Both the position numbers and the translations under genes were made by a program. DNA of 64,000 nucleotides from Ryuthela nishihirai. Its lineage: Eukaryota; Arthropoda; Arachnida; Araneae; Heptathelidae. The DNA is taken from contig JAWZYU010000013.1 of assembly GCA_038380435.1 (NCBI GenBank), forward strand, positions 12,165,901-12,229,900, in the 5' to 3' direction. This document shows, piece after piece, positions 34,475-46,020 of the stretch. The notes under the pieces are model-generated. The model was not told the DNA's origin. It searched no databases and saw only the letters and a list, made by a program, of their open reading frames with translations. Position 1 is the stretch's first letter; every line of letters begins with the position of its first letter.

Positions 34475-36766
34475 TTCTGGACTTTCTGAAAATAAAATAT
34501 TTTTAAAAAAGACAAATAGTTTTATTTTAATATGGCTTTTTTAGGGTCATGTAATAAAAAAAATGCATTTGGCAATGCAAATAAAAATTTATTTTAAAAA
34601 CAATTAATACACAAATAATTATACTGCACAGAAGAAAAAGGCAATTTACTTCTGAATAACAAAAAAAAATTATTCCAATTATGAAAATTACTCCTATTTT
34701 GCATTTTTTTTTCTTGGTACAATACTTTGAGAAAAGTCCAGGCTTTTTGCCAACTGTGCTAAACCATATCAACAAGTCAACTTTGGAATTTTTTTTTAAA
34801 TATAAACAATCAATAGAAATAGGTTATGTTATACAGTTATTATTAACAAATTAAGCAGAATTTAATTACAAATTTTATGAAAATAAAAAATTGAAAAACA
34901 TTTACAACCATCTTAATTTTAATAAAACTTTTTTACACTGATATAGTGAAAAAATAGATCAGACTATGCAATTAAGATCAGATCAGATTATGCTAATTTT
35001 GGAAAATCTGATGAATAAAAATAGTTAAATGATATATTAATCGAAAGTAAACTTTTTCCAGAATAATATAACATTTACCTTACATGATTTTTATTTCTTT
35101 TAATGATGCTTTTAAGTGTGGTATAATTCAAAACCTGGTCTACAGGTTTTAAATTATACCACACTACAGTATACAAGATGACTTGTATTGCTGATATTAA
35201 TGTATTTTTCTGTCCTGTTTATGAAATGGAAACACTTTCTTGGCTGCCTTTTTTACCAAACATTATGAATTTTTCCTTTGGGTGTTGAAGTTTAGTAATT
35301 TTGGTTAAGTGCAGAAAGGTTTGTGCACCTTGGGTAAAAACCAAAGAGCTATATAGTCAGAATGGGACAGCCAATATATTGGGAAACGATACAAGATCGA
35401 AACCTTTTTAATGAAAAATGAAAAAAATAATAAAAGAAAAAATGACATATAACCTAATGCATTGTTCAATAAAATAGCCATAGCAACAAGTTGGTCAGAT
35501 ATCCGATGTAGCATAACTGCAAAAAAAAAAGATAATAATCGAACGACTGAAAGATTGGTAATTTACACAAATAAAACAATCTACAGAAATGAAAATGAAG
35601 GCTAGAATATAAAAGTATAAACACTAACTGGATGCATGGTGAATTTATTCAATGTGTAATCCAACAAAGCTCCCTGTAAACAATCCACTTTGTAGCCACT
35701 TGACTGCTATACATGCCAGAAATTAAATAGGTTATGGTACCTGCTCTTTCATCTCCTGTGACACTGCTGGCAGTTTCACAATAACAGGCTCTGGCTTATA
35801 GTTTTGATTTGAAGAATAATATAATTGATAAAAATAATTTTAGCAATACTGAAATAGGTTTAAGGCAGAAAAAGAAAACATCAGGGGTACATACTTCATA
35901 ATACTTCCAAAATCTTCCATTTTTTAAAACAGCAGTTGTTTGTTAATTTTCAGACTTTCGAAACTTTAATGAAAAATTTGTTGATAATAGCTCAAATCAA
36001 ACTTGTGAGCTTAAATCAGGGGGTTGCTTCATCATAGAGTAAGTGACATTAAGAAACAAATTGGCAATACCATAGAGCACTCCTAAGAAATGGCAATCAG
36101 ATGATTTTAACAAACTATTTATATTGCAGTTTAATAAAAAAATATGCATCAAATGAAAAAAGAAAATATTATTTAATTAATATTTATCCACTATCATGAT
36201 GTTTTTTAAGTAACAGGAGAAGATGGGTGTAGAGGAAAAATTGTCTTAGACCAGGAGGGATCTGAACCATGGCCTCCTGATGAATCCTCCAACTATTCTG
36301 TCAGGTGCTCTGATCACTGAGCTACCAGCCGTTGATCAATCTCTCCTCTACTGCTGATGTTATGCTATACTCCATCTGGTCAATCACTGTCTTTTGAGTG
36401 CATTTGGGAACTCTATTCTTCAGAGCCATGTGAATCCAGTCACAAAAGTCTCCTGCCTGCTATTTTTTTGTGAGCAAATCTGAATCTGCCTCACCTTTGG
36501 TTTAATCAGTATTACCTTGTACATATGAATTCATAGTTCATCATTCATTAAATCAATAATGAGCTGTGAATTCATTATCTAAAGAAAATATTATTTTTCA
36601 AGCTTGAATTATTCATTTTTATAAGATATATGCAAGAAATTTTTCGAATGCCAATTCCTATTTTTTAAAAAGAATTTTTTTGTTGCACTAAAAATGAACA
36701 TAGACATATTGAGCCTTTCATTTTAGATTTTGCCAATGTCTATTTTCATTGAAGATTCTGTAAGGG
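34475..36766 (-). repeat. X-family repeat copy X5 (contains SINE3)
   Basis: Reverse-oriented X element with TTAA at both edges (34471-34474 and 36767-36770). 34475-35570 is nearly identical to 46080-47135. It contains the SINE3 at 36175-36580. Non-coding. Confidence 0.7.
36175..36580 (-). mobile_element. SINE3 with perfect 16-bp target duplication
   Basis: Flanked by AAAGAAAATATTATTT at 36159-36174 and 36581-36596, so the borders are exact. The tRNA-like block on the minus strand has A box TGGTAGCTCAGTGATCAG and B box GGTTCAGATCCC (36340-36255). About 235 bp precede it and about 65 bp follow it. Long perfect duplications indicate retroposition and a fairly recent event. Confidence 0.85.
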
Positions 36767-36999
36767 TTAAATAAACATTATTTTATTGATGTTGATTTGG
36801 CATAATATTTTCTTGAACAGATTAACACATTAACTACAGTTTAGTTTTGTTAAGATTATTTTGGACATTCACCAACTTGAAATTTAGCATATTTTGACTC
36901 TCAATTAAAATTCTGAACCCTAGATTTTGGCAAAGTTTTATTGCATTGACATGAATTTTAAGCTATCCAACATCTGATTGATTGATGATTCCAAGTCTT

Positions 37000-37190
37000 A
37001 TAGTATCCAATGGAACCTGTTAAAAAACATGCTGGATAGCCTTGATGGGAGGTTTCCATCTGTTCCTAATATTATCCATACTGTTGCATACCAGTCTTGA
37101 AATTTTGTGTTCTTATAACCTGACCAATTAGTCTGTAGAGCTACAAAAAGATGCCCACTGAGGGAAAACAATCTAAGTCAGCAATATTTG
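37000..37190 (+). mobile_element. SINE2, degenerate body fragment
   Basis: Aligns with 54735-54870: GGATAGCCTTGATGGGAGGTT, CCATCTGTTCCTA, TTATAACCTGACCAATTAG and GCAACTGAGGGAAAACAA-like. It ends 65 bp from the dynein exon at 37255. Confidence 0.55.
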
Positions 37191-37254
37191 AAAAATGCTT
37201 CTAACCACTACAGTTACTAATTTTATTACTACTTTGAGAAAAACATAAAATTAC

Positions 37255-37331
37255 CTTTGCAGCAAAAGCAATGACTTTAAAGCATGTTGGACTTTGTCAA
37301 ACTTACTGTTTACAAACACTTGAAGATTTGC
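37255..37331 (-). CDS. Dynein heavy chain exon (tail)
   Basis: Exon of 77 bp. Minus-strand acceptor is ATCTTTTGCAG|GCAAAT and donor is TGCAAAG|GTAATT. Only one frame is open, giving ANLQVFVNSKFDKVQHALKS, then LLLLQ, plus two bases of an Arg codon finished by the exon at 26237-26330. Joined, this reads LLLLQRFEKLGIPDL, a good match to the dynein pattern of a helix ending in RFE.L..P.L. The intron to the previous exon is only 343 bp, the following one 10.9 kb. Confidence 0.8.
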
Positions 37332-37674
37332 CTGCAAAAGATTGCATTTTTATTACACACAGAATAGTATTTAAGTCATAATCAAAAATAACATTAACAA
37401 GTTATATTCACAATACATCAATAAATTTTTTCTGCAAAATATTTATTGATTTATCAACACCAAAAGAGCAACAGGTAATGCTGTGATTATCATCTATGTT
37501 TAATTCACAATACATATTTTGGAAATGAACTATACCATTTGATAAAGCAGAGATCAGTTACTTAATTTGCATTCTAGGAAAGTTTTTAAATATTTAAATC
37601 CTGAGCACCATGGAGCATTAAAAAAATCAATACTTTTATTTAATCATTTTCAAAAGTAGTAATTAAAAAATTAC

Positions 37675-37709
37675 CTGAAAACTATGCAAAATTAACAACT
37701 TCCTTGAAT
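37675..37709 (-). CDS. Dynein heavy chain short exon (5'-most seen)
   Basis: Donor TTTTCAG|GTAATT at the 3' side is good and ends in phase 0, matching the next exon. The upstream acceptor is AAAATAAAG|ATTCAAGG, giving a 35-bp exon (partial codon, then SRKLLILHSFQ). The same frame stays open upstream to 37740 (EHFYTLFKNKD), so the exon may once have been longer, but no AG acceptor exists there before a stop. The SINE at 37741 sits between this acceptor and the only branch-like TACTAAC. Exon 3' end is well supported; the 5' end is not certain. Confidence 0.6.
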
Positions 37710-37740
37710 CTTTATTTTTGAAAAGAGTATAGAAATGTTC

Positions 37741-37935
37741 GGCCGTCCCTTGGCCGAGTGGTTAGCACGCTTAGCTACTGATCAAAGGGACCTGAGTTCA
37801 AGCCCCGGGTAAGGCGTGGATGTATGTGTTGTTTTTCTGCTGAGGTCCTGCCATCCTCACAGACCTTCTACTTTGGCATATAAACTGACAGGCTCCTGTC
37901 AGACCTCTGTGGCAAGCAGCTGCTTGAGGGAGTAT

Positions 37936-37982
<47 letters not shown>

Positions 37983-37985
37983 TTC
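37741..37985 (+). mobile_element. SINE1, full-length, 12-bp target duplication
   Basis: Flanked by ATAGAAATGTTC at 37729-37740 and 37986-37997. It begins GGCCGTCCCTTGG with A box TGGCCGAGTGGTTAGCAC and B box GAGTTCAAGCCCC, then the common body, then a long (TATT)n tail. As the best bounded copy it defines the family at about 245 bp. Inserted antisense to the dynein gene just upstream of a splice acceptor. Confidence 0.95.
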
Positions 37986-38189
37986 ATAGAAATGTTCAGT
38001 TAGTAGTTAGTCATCTTAATTTGGAGACACGTTTTGAATTCTTTACTATTAATCCATTGTGAATTGAATTTAAGGTGAATTTCATTACTAAAAATCCTTT
38101 TTTGGATTGTTCCAAATGCTGACATAAATTCCAAATGCTATAAACAAACATTACTTTTAACAATGATGTAAAGTTTTGTGACAATTCTA

Positions 38190-38640
38190 ACTACTGTCAG
38201 AATTGACACAAAAACTGTAACCTGTCAAAAAAACAATGTTTGAAAACTTTTTTGTCCTCCAGTTTGCAATAATAGTCTTGGTCAATTTCCTTCAAAAATG
38301 GTTTGTGTCAATACAACTGATGAAATGAGTGAAAAGCGATACTCTGCTTAGCCATCGTACATTGCAATGCATAATAACATAACCAAAATTGCATTGAATT
38401 TCTTCTAAAAGAGTTTGAACTGCAGATGACTTAATGAAGAGCTTTCAACAATTGCATTTGCAATATTTGCTTTGTCAAACATAGCATTAAGAACATTTGC
38501 AGAAATTTTGGACTATGTTTTCTTGGCAAATCATACAATGATAGCCTAAAATAATCATGTGTGATTTTTTTTTGCAAGAAGATTAATGAGCTCACTCTTT
38601 TTGCCATCATCAGAGTTCACTTGTCATAGAAAAAAAATTT
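38190..38640 (-). pseudogene. hAT transposase relic
   Basis: Minus-strand fragments in changing frames: LGYHCMICQENIVQNFCK (resembling HCIIHQENLxxK), ISANVLNAMFDKANIANAIV, LQTLLEEIQCNFG and MHCNVRWLSRVSLFTHFISC. HxxVRWLSRGxxLxRF is a recognised hAT block. Only the middle of the catalytic domain is left and it is not clearly related in sequence to the element at 20008-21787. Confidence 0.7.
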
Positions 38641-39071
38641 TGTTTTTAATTTCATTAAATCATTTTCCATTATATATTGTAATTAGTCTAAAATCTAACT
38701 TCTCTGAAGAATGCGTTTGCCATTTGAGGATCCAAACAGTGGTGACAATATTATATTATATACATTTGTTTTCTTGTCTAAAATTAAACATCATATTTGT
38801 TAAGATTATTTCTTAATTGTCTAGCTATATCACTAACAATATCCCATATACACCACTCTATAAGCTGTTGCTTAGAACAGTACATCTCAAATTTTAGGCA
38901 AAATATTGTGATTCGAAAATTTCAAAAAAAAAAAGATTATCAGGACAATGTAAAAAAAAGCTTTTGTTTTAAAATTTGTACCATTTGTATTGGTTTTCCC
39001 TTTTTGTGTAACACAATGCAGCTGTATAACTTCACTCTGATGAAGCTTTGGTCATATCTTTTCCTAAAATA

Positions 39072-39262
39072 AAATAATAATAAATACCCCCTTGCCACAG
39101 ACATTTGACAGGAGCCTGTCAGTTTATATGCCACAGTAGAAGGTTTGAGAGGATGGCAGGACCTCAACAGAAAAACGACACATACATTCATGCCTTACTT
39201 GGGCTCGAACCCAGGTCCCTTAGATCAGTAGCCAAGCACACTAACCACTCTTAGGCATGACT
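39072..39262 (-). mobile_element. SINE1 copy
   Basis: Minus strand with B box GGTTCGAGCCC, then the body, ending in (TATT)n-like sequence at 39080. The A-box side (GAGTGGTTAGTGTGC) is slightly diverged and the first bases are missing. Confidence 0.85.
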
Positions 39263-39344
39263 CAACTAATTGTTTTAAATGTTTTGTCTATCAACAGCAT
39301 CAACTTGAAAAAATGATAGTCCTTGTTTAGTTCCTAAACAGTCT

Positions 39345-39500
39345 CAATGGTACAGTGGATTCCATTGGCTCACAGTTGCTAATGCAACTGCCTGGGTCTG
39401 GGTTCAAATCCCAGGATGGCATGGTTGTGTGCATGTTGCTTGAGAAACCTGGACAAGCCTGACTAAGCTTCTAGGTTATCTATTCTGTTTTTTTTTTTTT
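39345..39500 (+). mobile_element. tRNA-derived SINE (fourth type)
   Basis: A-box-like TGGTACAGTGG near 39348 and B box GGGTTCAAATCCC near 39400, followed by GATGGCATGG and an unrelated body. The spacing suits Pol III. It could be an old tRNA pseudogene, but the body argues for a SINE. Confidence 0.5.
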
Positions 39501-40540
39501 ATTTCAATAAATGAAAAAGCCTGAAAAGTAGATGCAATGCAGTGTTTTAAATAATCTTAATCTAATGATTATTTACAAAATGCACAGGTGATGCAAATTA
39601 TCTGTTCATTTTGTGGCACTAAACCATATTTATTTTTTCATTCAGTTTTGAAAGATCCTTGGTATTTTGGTTGTGACATTTTCAGAGTCAATTTCATACT
39701 TGTATAATTCAATGCTTATGGACTGTGAGATAGATATGAGTATAGTTCTTATACAGTACAGAGTCTGGTCTTATTCCCAATTACACAACTTGATCTACAA
39801 TGCTGTTAGTTTTGGGACTAGAACAGTTATTGTATGTTACCTCATTAGCCTTAACTACTGTCTTTATACTTCTCATATCTTACTTATAGGAATCCCCAGC
39901 CTAACTCCTTAATTTTGAATGCTTCTATTTATGTACCTTTTCCTTTTACTCATGATAAAGGACTAGCTGCTATTATTAATTTTTCAAATGAATCATCTTT
40001 TATGTTCATTCTCTGTTAGAGTATATAGTGTGGTGATTCAGCTTAAGCTCTTCCTATTTACAGATCAAATATATGGGAATACTGTTGTGAATATAACAAG
40101 ACAGTGATCTTAGATGCTTAAGATTCAGCTTATTGTTCTATTGAAAAGGTTACAAAAATATTTGTTTCCTCGAGTTCAGATAGCTAGAGAGTACTGTAGG
40201 TTCCTTCTGATCGATCCTTTCAAGGTCATCAGTTTTTCCCACCAATAGAAGGTGTATCACTAACTTTATTCCTTAATCAGTATGTGTTTTACTTATACTT
40301 TTGGTTCTATAATCCATCATTTTAGGTGATGATTCGAATCATTTGTGTCAAAGTCATGTAATTTTAAAGAACTGACTTATCAGTAAAGCTGTTATTAAAC
40401 ATGCTATTTGGGATTAAAAAAATAGATATCTGTTAGGTTAGTATTGGAAAGAAATAAGAAAAATAACAAACTGCTCCACATTACAATTTTTTAAACATTT
40501 TATCACATTTGTATTTTGTGTCTCTTGAATAAAATTAAAA
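39500..40540. other. Unassigned AT-rich sequence
   Basis: A plus-strand frame of 81 codons at 39667-39912 and fragments after it (ending near 40330) show no family I recognise. No splice-bounded dynein-like exon was found on the minus strand. Confidence 0.4.
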
Positions 40541-40551
40541 GAAAACTTTTT

Positions 40552-40645
40552 CGGTAACTCTTCCAGGGACCAGCATGAAAAATTGTTTACATCCAGAAGC
40601 CAAGCTATTTTTTCATATGCTCAATAAAAAAAAATTTATTTTTAA
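40552..40645 (-). repeat. X-family terminal fragment X7
   Basis: TAACTCTTCCAGGGACC at the left equals the right-hand inverted end of X4 in reverse, followed by ACATCCAGAAGCCAAGC as in X2 and X4. Confidence 0.6.
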
Positions 40646-40909
40646 AAAAGGAAGAAGGTACTTCCCTACACATAGAACAGAGATAACCTAGAAGCTATAT
40701 TTGGCCTGTCCGTTTCTCATATTGTTGTTGTTTAACGTTACGTGGCATTGAGAGGTCCTTCTACAGGCTTTCTCAGAATGATAATTTTGGATGCATGTAG
40801 GTATTATGTCTTTTATTTTAAATTTAGGGTTCACGTATATATTAATATTTTGGTTATCAAAATTATATTTGATATCATGCAAAGAAGTAAGAGATAGTCG
40901 CCCAGGGAG

Positions 40910-41215
40910 AATTAATTTTTTTTTTAGTTATTATTCTTTTAGTTTTTTGTTTTATTTATTTTTTTTAATTTTTTATACTTTTTTTATATAATATATTTAT
41001 TTTTATCATTTTTTAAATATTTTTTATATAATTTTTTTGTTAATTATGTATTATTTTATATATATATATTTTTTATTATTATTTATTTTTATTTTATTTT
41101 TTTATTTTATTATTTAATATTTATTTTTTTTTATTTTTTTTTATTATTATTATGGTGCATTTTTTTTATTATTATTCTTATATTTACAATTTAATAATTT
41201 TCTTTATTTTTCCCT
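40910..41215 (+). repeat. T-rich low-complexity tract
   Basis: About 300 bp of T with scattered A. It lies just beyond the 3' side of the minus-strand I-type LINE, so on that strand it is an A-rich tract, possibly grown from the LINE tail. Confidence 0.7.
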
Positions 41216-41602
41216 GAGTGGTTTTAATTTAATCTTGGGTTATGGAGATAGTTAGGTTGAAGACGATTGATCCAGACTGTTTTGTGGTTATTTGGGCCAG
41301 TAAGACCTGAGTTAAAGGGTTCGAGCCACTTTAGATAGATAGATATATTTTTGTTCCCTTATTTCTATAGTCCCTCCATTATTTTTCTTTTTTTTTTATA
41401 TTTATATTTTATGGAATTTTTGGTGTGAGTCTGGATAGAGAACAGAATGAGGGTCCCTTCGGGAACATGTATATGAGAGGTAAGTTGAGAATTGAAGAAA
41501 AATCTTTATGAAGGACATGAAGAGACGATAGTAGAGGGTAAAGGAAAGGTAGACTAAATTCTGTTCCAAAGTGAGGTGGAAAGAAGGAAATAAAAGAGAG
41601 AT

Positions 41603-44600
41603 TCATAAATTTTGGTTTTGTTTAGGGGGGGAGGGGTCCAGAATTACATTCGTTTGAATATCCAAAATGTTTAGGTCAATGAGTGATTTGAAGAAAGTTT
41701 GTCTCTGTGAGGCAGTATTATCACAGTTAAGTAGGATGTGATGAACCGTCTCCGGAACTTTACAATGTCTACAGTTAGGAGAATGTGTGTTTAAATTTAT
41801 GTAGAGTAGGGTTAAGAATTGTGGAGTTGGTTCTAAATCTGTGTAGTAATTTGATGTGTTTTCTAGGGAAGGGGAGGTTATCAACTGTTGATATATTATG
41901 GTTAAGATTACATCGAAAGTTGTTTCGGACAGAGGCCTGGACCTGAAAGTATTTATTGGTGAGATGTGCTTCAAGTTGTTTTATCTCCTGAGAAGTATTG
42001 ATATGAAAGTGGTAGGTAGATGATACTATGTGGAGGTTGTGTGCCAGTTTAGCGAGATTATCAACAGTTTCATTATGTTGAATTCCAACATGGCTGGGAA
42101 TCCATTGTAAAATAATTGTATTATTTTTTGTATGGCGGTTATGTGTTGTAAGAGTGAGGATTTTATGTATGTAGTAGTTATATGAGGTGTATAGAAATTC
42201 CTGTGAGAGGGTTTGTATGGCTCCTTTGGAATCTATAAAAATGGTAATGTTTTTGTTGTGTACATATTTAAGGGTCTATTCCAAGGCCTCAATAATGGCA
42301 AAAATTTCAGTATGTAGTATGGTGCAGATTGGGGATAATTTGAAAGGTAATGAAGTATTGTATTGTGGGATATGGATAGCAACACTGGCTGATGGTGGGT
42401 TTTGAATGACAGAGCCATCAGTATAAATTTTAATATTTTCATTGTATTGTGTGCCAAAGTATGTTTCAGCGAGAGTTTTTACTGCATCATGTGGTAAGTT
42501 ATGTTTATGTGTGAGAGTGGGTATGTGGGTGGAGAATGTAGGACTAATAAAGCTCCAGTCTGCTATAAGTGGGGGAATATCCCCAAAGTTTTTGATCTGT
42601 AGGTGTTTCTTCAATAAGTGAAATCATTAAAGTGTGGAGGTCAGGAGTGGATTTAATGTGCTTGTAGTAGGGGCTTCTTATAAAATGGGTGTGTAAAGGG
42701 TGATTTGGAAGTTTGTAGTGTAGTCTAATATAATATTTAATTAAAAGGATTTTTTGTCTAATTTGGAGGGGGGTAGGGAAGTCTCTGCAATGATAGAGAG
42801 AGTGGGTGTGAAGGAGAGGAGGCCAATTGTAATTTTGATGCATTTGTTTTGGATTATATTAAGTTTTTGTATTTTGGCATCTGATATGCCACATAAAAAT
42901 TCCATACCATATTCTAGTTTTGCTCTAATGAGATTTGTATATAGTTTGATCATATGATATTGTGGTGTGCCATTATTAATAAATGTGAAGTATTTAAGTG
43001 TGTTTGTGAGTTTAAGTCCCTGAGTGTGTAAATAATCCAGATGGGGGGTCCCGGTGAGTGTTGAGTCCAAGTTTATGCCTAGTATTTTGCATGTATTATG
43101 TTGTGGGATAGTCTCATTATTAATAGTGAAATGCAGTGTGGGTTTAGGGTTTCTGTTATGGTGGAAAGGAATGCAAAATGTCTTCTGAGGATTAATTTGT
43201 AAGTGCCATTTTTGACAGTAGGTGTATAATTTATTTAGCTGTTTTTCAATAAAATATGGAGATTGGGTATAGAGTTGTCAGTGGCCCAGAAAGTTATATC
43301 ATCTGCATAACATGTGTAAGTAACCCTCCTATAGAAGATTTTGTGGATGTCATGAATGTAAATATTAAATAGGGTGGGAGATAGAATAGAGCCTTGTGAT
43401 AGGCCTTGTATGAAAGGAAGTTGGTTAGAAGATTTATCGTTAATCCTGACTTGGCAGGTTCTGTGTAGGAGGAAGGAATGTAGAAAATGTAGGAGGTTTC
43501 CCTGTATATTTATGGATAAAAGTTTGTGTAGGAGGCCGTGTATCCAGACTGAGTCAAATGCCTGAGACAGGTCCACAGAAATGGCAATAGTGTATTTTTT
43601 CTTTTTATTGGCTTTGTGTATATCAGTGAGAAGATGTGAAATGCAGTCCTTTGAGGATCTGAATTTTCTGAAACCATAGAAATTATTGGGGAGAATTTTC
43701 CCAGATTCAAGAAACCAGTCCAATCTTTTGTGGAGGAGTCTTTCAAATAGTTTGAGTGGATTAGGTAAGAGTGATATGGGTCTGTATGAGTTTATTCAAA
43801 AGGTGGTTTGCCATATTTTAACAAGAATATTATTATTATGTGTAGCCAGCTGTCAGGAAGTTTGTGTGAGACCCAGATTGAATTAAATATTTTTAAAAGT
43901 CTATCTTTCCATTGATAAGGGAGATATTTGAAGAATTTATTTGATATCTGATCATGTCCAGGGGATGATTTTAGATTCAACTTATTGATTGCATTGTTTA
44001 ATTCTTTCATAGAGAAAGGTTGGTCCATAATAAAGAAAGCAGGTGGTATATTTTGCAATTTTTTGTTTATATTATCTATGAATTTAAGTTCAGAATTGGT
44101 GTGGGTTGTTGTTTGTGTATTTTTAAGATTGTTTAAAAATTTATTGGCAGTGTCAAGGAGGGTAATATTATTATGAATGGCAATTTCTGAGGCAGGGGTT
44201 GTTTGTGATTTTGGATTATTAATGTGTTTGTATGTTTTCCAGAGACTTTTAGCTGTAGTAATTGTGCTGAGTTGATTGGTAAAAGTTTGCCAATTGTCCT
44301 TATAAAGTTCTTTTAATTTTTTTCTGACCTGTGCATTTATTTTTTTGTATCTATTGATATCATCAAAATGTCTTGTTTGTTTGGCTTTATTTTCAGCTTT
44401 TTTTCTGATTGCAGATAGTTTGTTCATGTACCAGAAATTTTTTGTCAGTTTTGGAATTTTGTTGAGAATGGTTGTGAAGGCAGGATGTGTAATGTCTATG
44501 ATATGATGAATGAAATGGTCATAATCAATTGTGTTATGTGTTGGGGATGATTGAGTGAGAATTTTGGTAAATAGTGGCCAATTATTGAGATGTATCAGTT

Positions 44601-45255
44601 TCCTGTATTTATATTGGAGATTGACCTGCAAAAGGATAGGATGATGGTCACTATCTCTGGTGTCATGTAAGAAGGACCATTTAAATAGTTCAGTGAGTTG
44701 GGGAGATATGAAGGTAAGGTCAATGATTGATCGGTAATTATTAGGGTTTTCATGTGTGGTGGCTTTTGAGTTAAGAATTACTAGGTTGGAATTTGTAACG
44801 TATTGGGAAAGAAGCCTGCCTGCATGATTTATTTTGTATGAGTGCCATGAAGTGTGGTGGCTATTGAAATCTCCTAAAATAATATGAGGTTCAGGGATCT
44901 GTTTAAAAATATTTTGAAATGTGATACTATTAACAGCAAGACCAGGGTTATATAAATTAAAAACAGTAAAGGAAGTATTATTAATAATTATCTGCACTGC
45001 AATAATTTCCAGATTATGGAAATTGTAATTAATTTTTTGGATTTTACGGTTGATAGATTTTTTAATTAAGAAGCCAACCCCATTGGTACTATGGGGGGAG
45101 AAATAAATATAGGAAAGGTAATTAGGGAGGTTGAAATGTTTTTTAGAGTGTATCTCCTGTAGAGCAAAAATATCAATGTCCTTATATTTGCTAAGAAGCA
45201 GAACATCCTGTTTTTTTGGATTGGAAACTCCTGCAATTCCATTGTAGAATGGAAA
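41603..45255 (-). pseudogene. I/Jockey-type LINE ORF2: endonuclease, RT, RNase H (broken)
   Basis: Endonuclease motifs are DIFALQEIHSKKH (near 45180), ILGDFNSHHTSWHS (near 44880) and RDSDHHPILLQV (near 44660), all with catalytic residues kept. The RT begins with SSPGHDQISNKFFKYLP (near 43970). After a frameshift around 43790 come SVDLSQAFDSVW (motif A, near 43570), QGLSQGSILSPTLFNIYIHD (motif B) and CYADDITFWA (motif C, near 43310). RNase H follows in another frame: KIYTDGSV (near 42430), HTEIFAIIEALE (near 42290), SKGAIQTL and WIPSHVGIQHNETVDNLAK (near 42090-42050). The C-terminus has CRHCKVPETVHHILLNC (near 41740). At least five frame changes, so not functional. Confidence 0.87.
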
Positions 45256-45260
45256 AATTC

Positions 45261-46020
45261 TTAAGTTTTGAATTTACAGAGAACATGCTGCAAAAGTTTG
45301 AGGTCATCATCCTGGAAACTGATGTACTTAAGGAGATTTAGTATTAGGTCTATAATTAGATTACTGGTTATATCATTATTATTATTTTTTCTAATTTCTA
45401 TTGGAGTTAGTATTGGCATATCTATACTATTTTGTTTGCAAATGGTTTTGCCTTTTGCCTTATTTGCATAGGAACTGGCGAGATTAACAGAATTTGTAGA
45501 CGGATTTACCTGTTTGTAGCCTGAGGTGGAAGGTCTGGAAGCATGTTCGATTGAAAGTTTTGGAACTGCTTCAGTATCTATGGTGGCACAGTCACTTTGT
45601 TTTATGTTAGATGAAGAAAAGTTAGTAGATATGGCACTATGATGTTGATGTTCATTGGTGGTCCTCTGTTGGTGAGTGGCCGGCGGATCCATGTGGGATT
45701 CATTTTTTGCCTGCGCAAAGGCTGCTGACCAGCTGCACTGAAGTTGGGCTTGTATCCTCATGGCGCAAAAAGCTATGCGTTTAACAGGACATCCATGATA
45801 TGTAGCTGAATGTTCTCCTCTGCAGTTGGGGCATTTTAGATTTTGACTGTGACAGTCCTCGTGCGAGTGTTCACCTCCGCACATTTAGTACCTGAGTTTG
45901 CCACAACAGTAAGTGGCGATGTGCCCCCAACGAAAGCATTTATCACACAAACACTTACACAAGGACATGCCCTATTGGTCGTAGTAGTCAGGCTTGACTA
46001 CCTAACTTTAGAATGCTTTT
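45261..46020 (-). pseudogene. LINE ORF1, gag-like with CCHC zinc knuckles
   Basis: Nucleic-acid-binding protein that packages LINE RNA. On the minus strand the first knuckle CDKCFRWGHIATYC (C-x2-C-x4-H-x4-C) is at about 45945-45904. An in-frame stop follows at 45886-45884, then CGGEHSHEDC and CPNCRGEHSATYHGC. The last part (45700-45261) is Ser/Thr/Asn-rich and of low similarity value. The N-terminal half is absent or lost at the junction with X6. Confidence 0.82.

Noticed and set aside
37710..37740. Longer form of the first dynein exon (EHFYTLFKNKD...)
   Set aside because: The frame is open and protein-like, but no AG acceptor lies upstream before a stop in the pre-insertion sequence; kept only as a possibility in the exon note.
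39667..39912. 81-codon plus-strand frame
   Set aside because: No recognisable family, no splice support, and AT-rich surroundings; reported only as unassigned.
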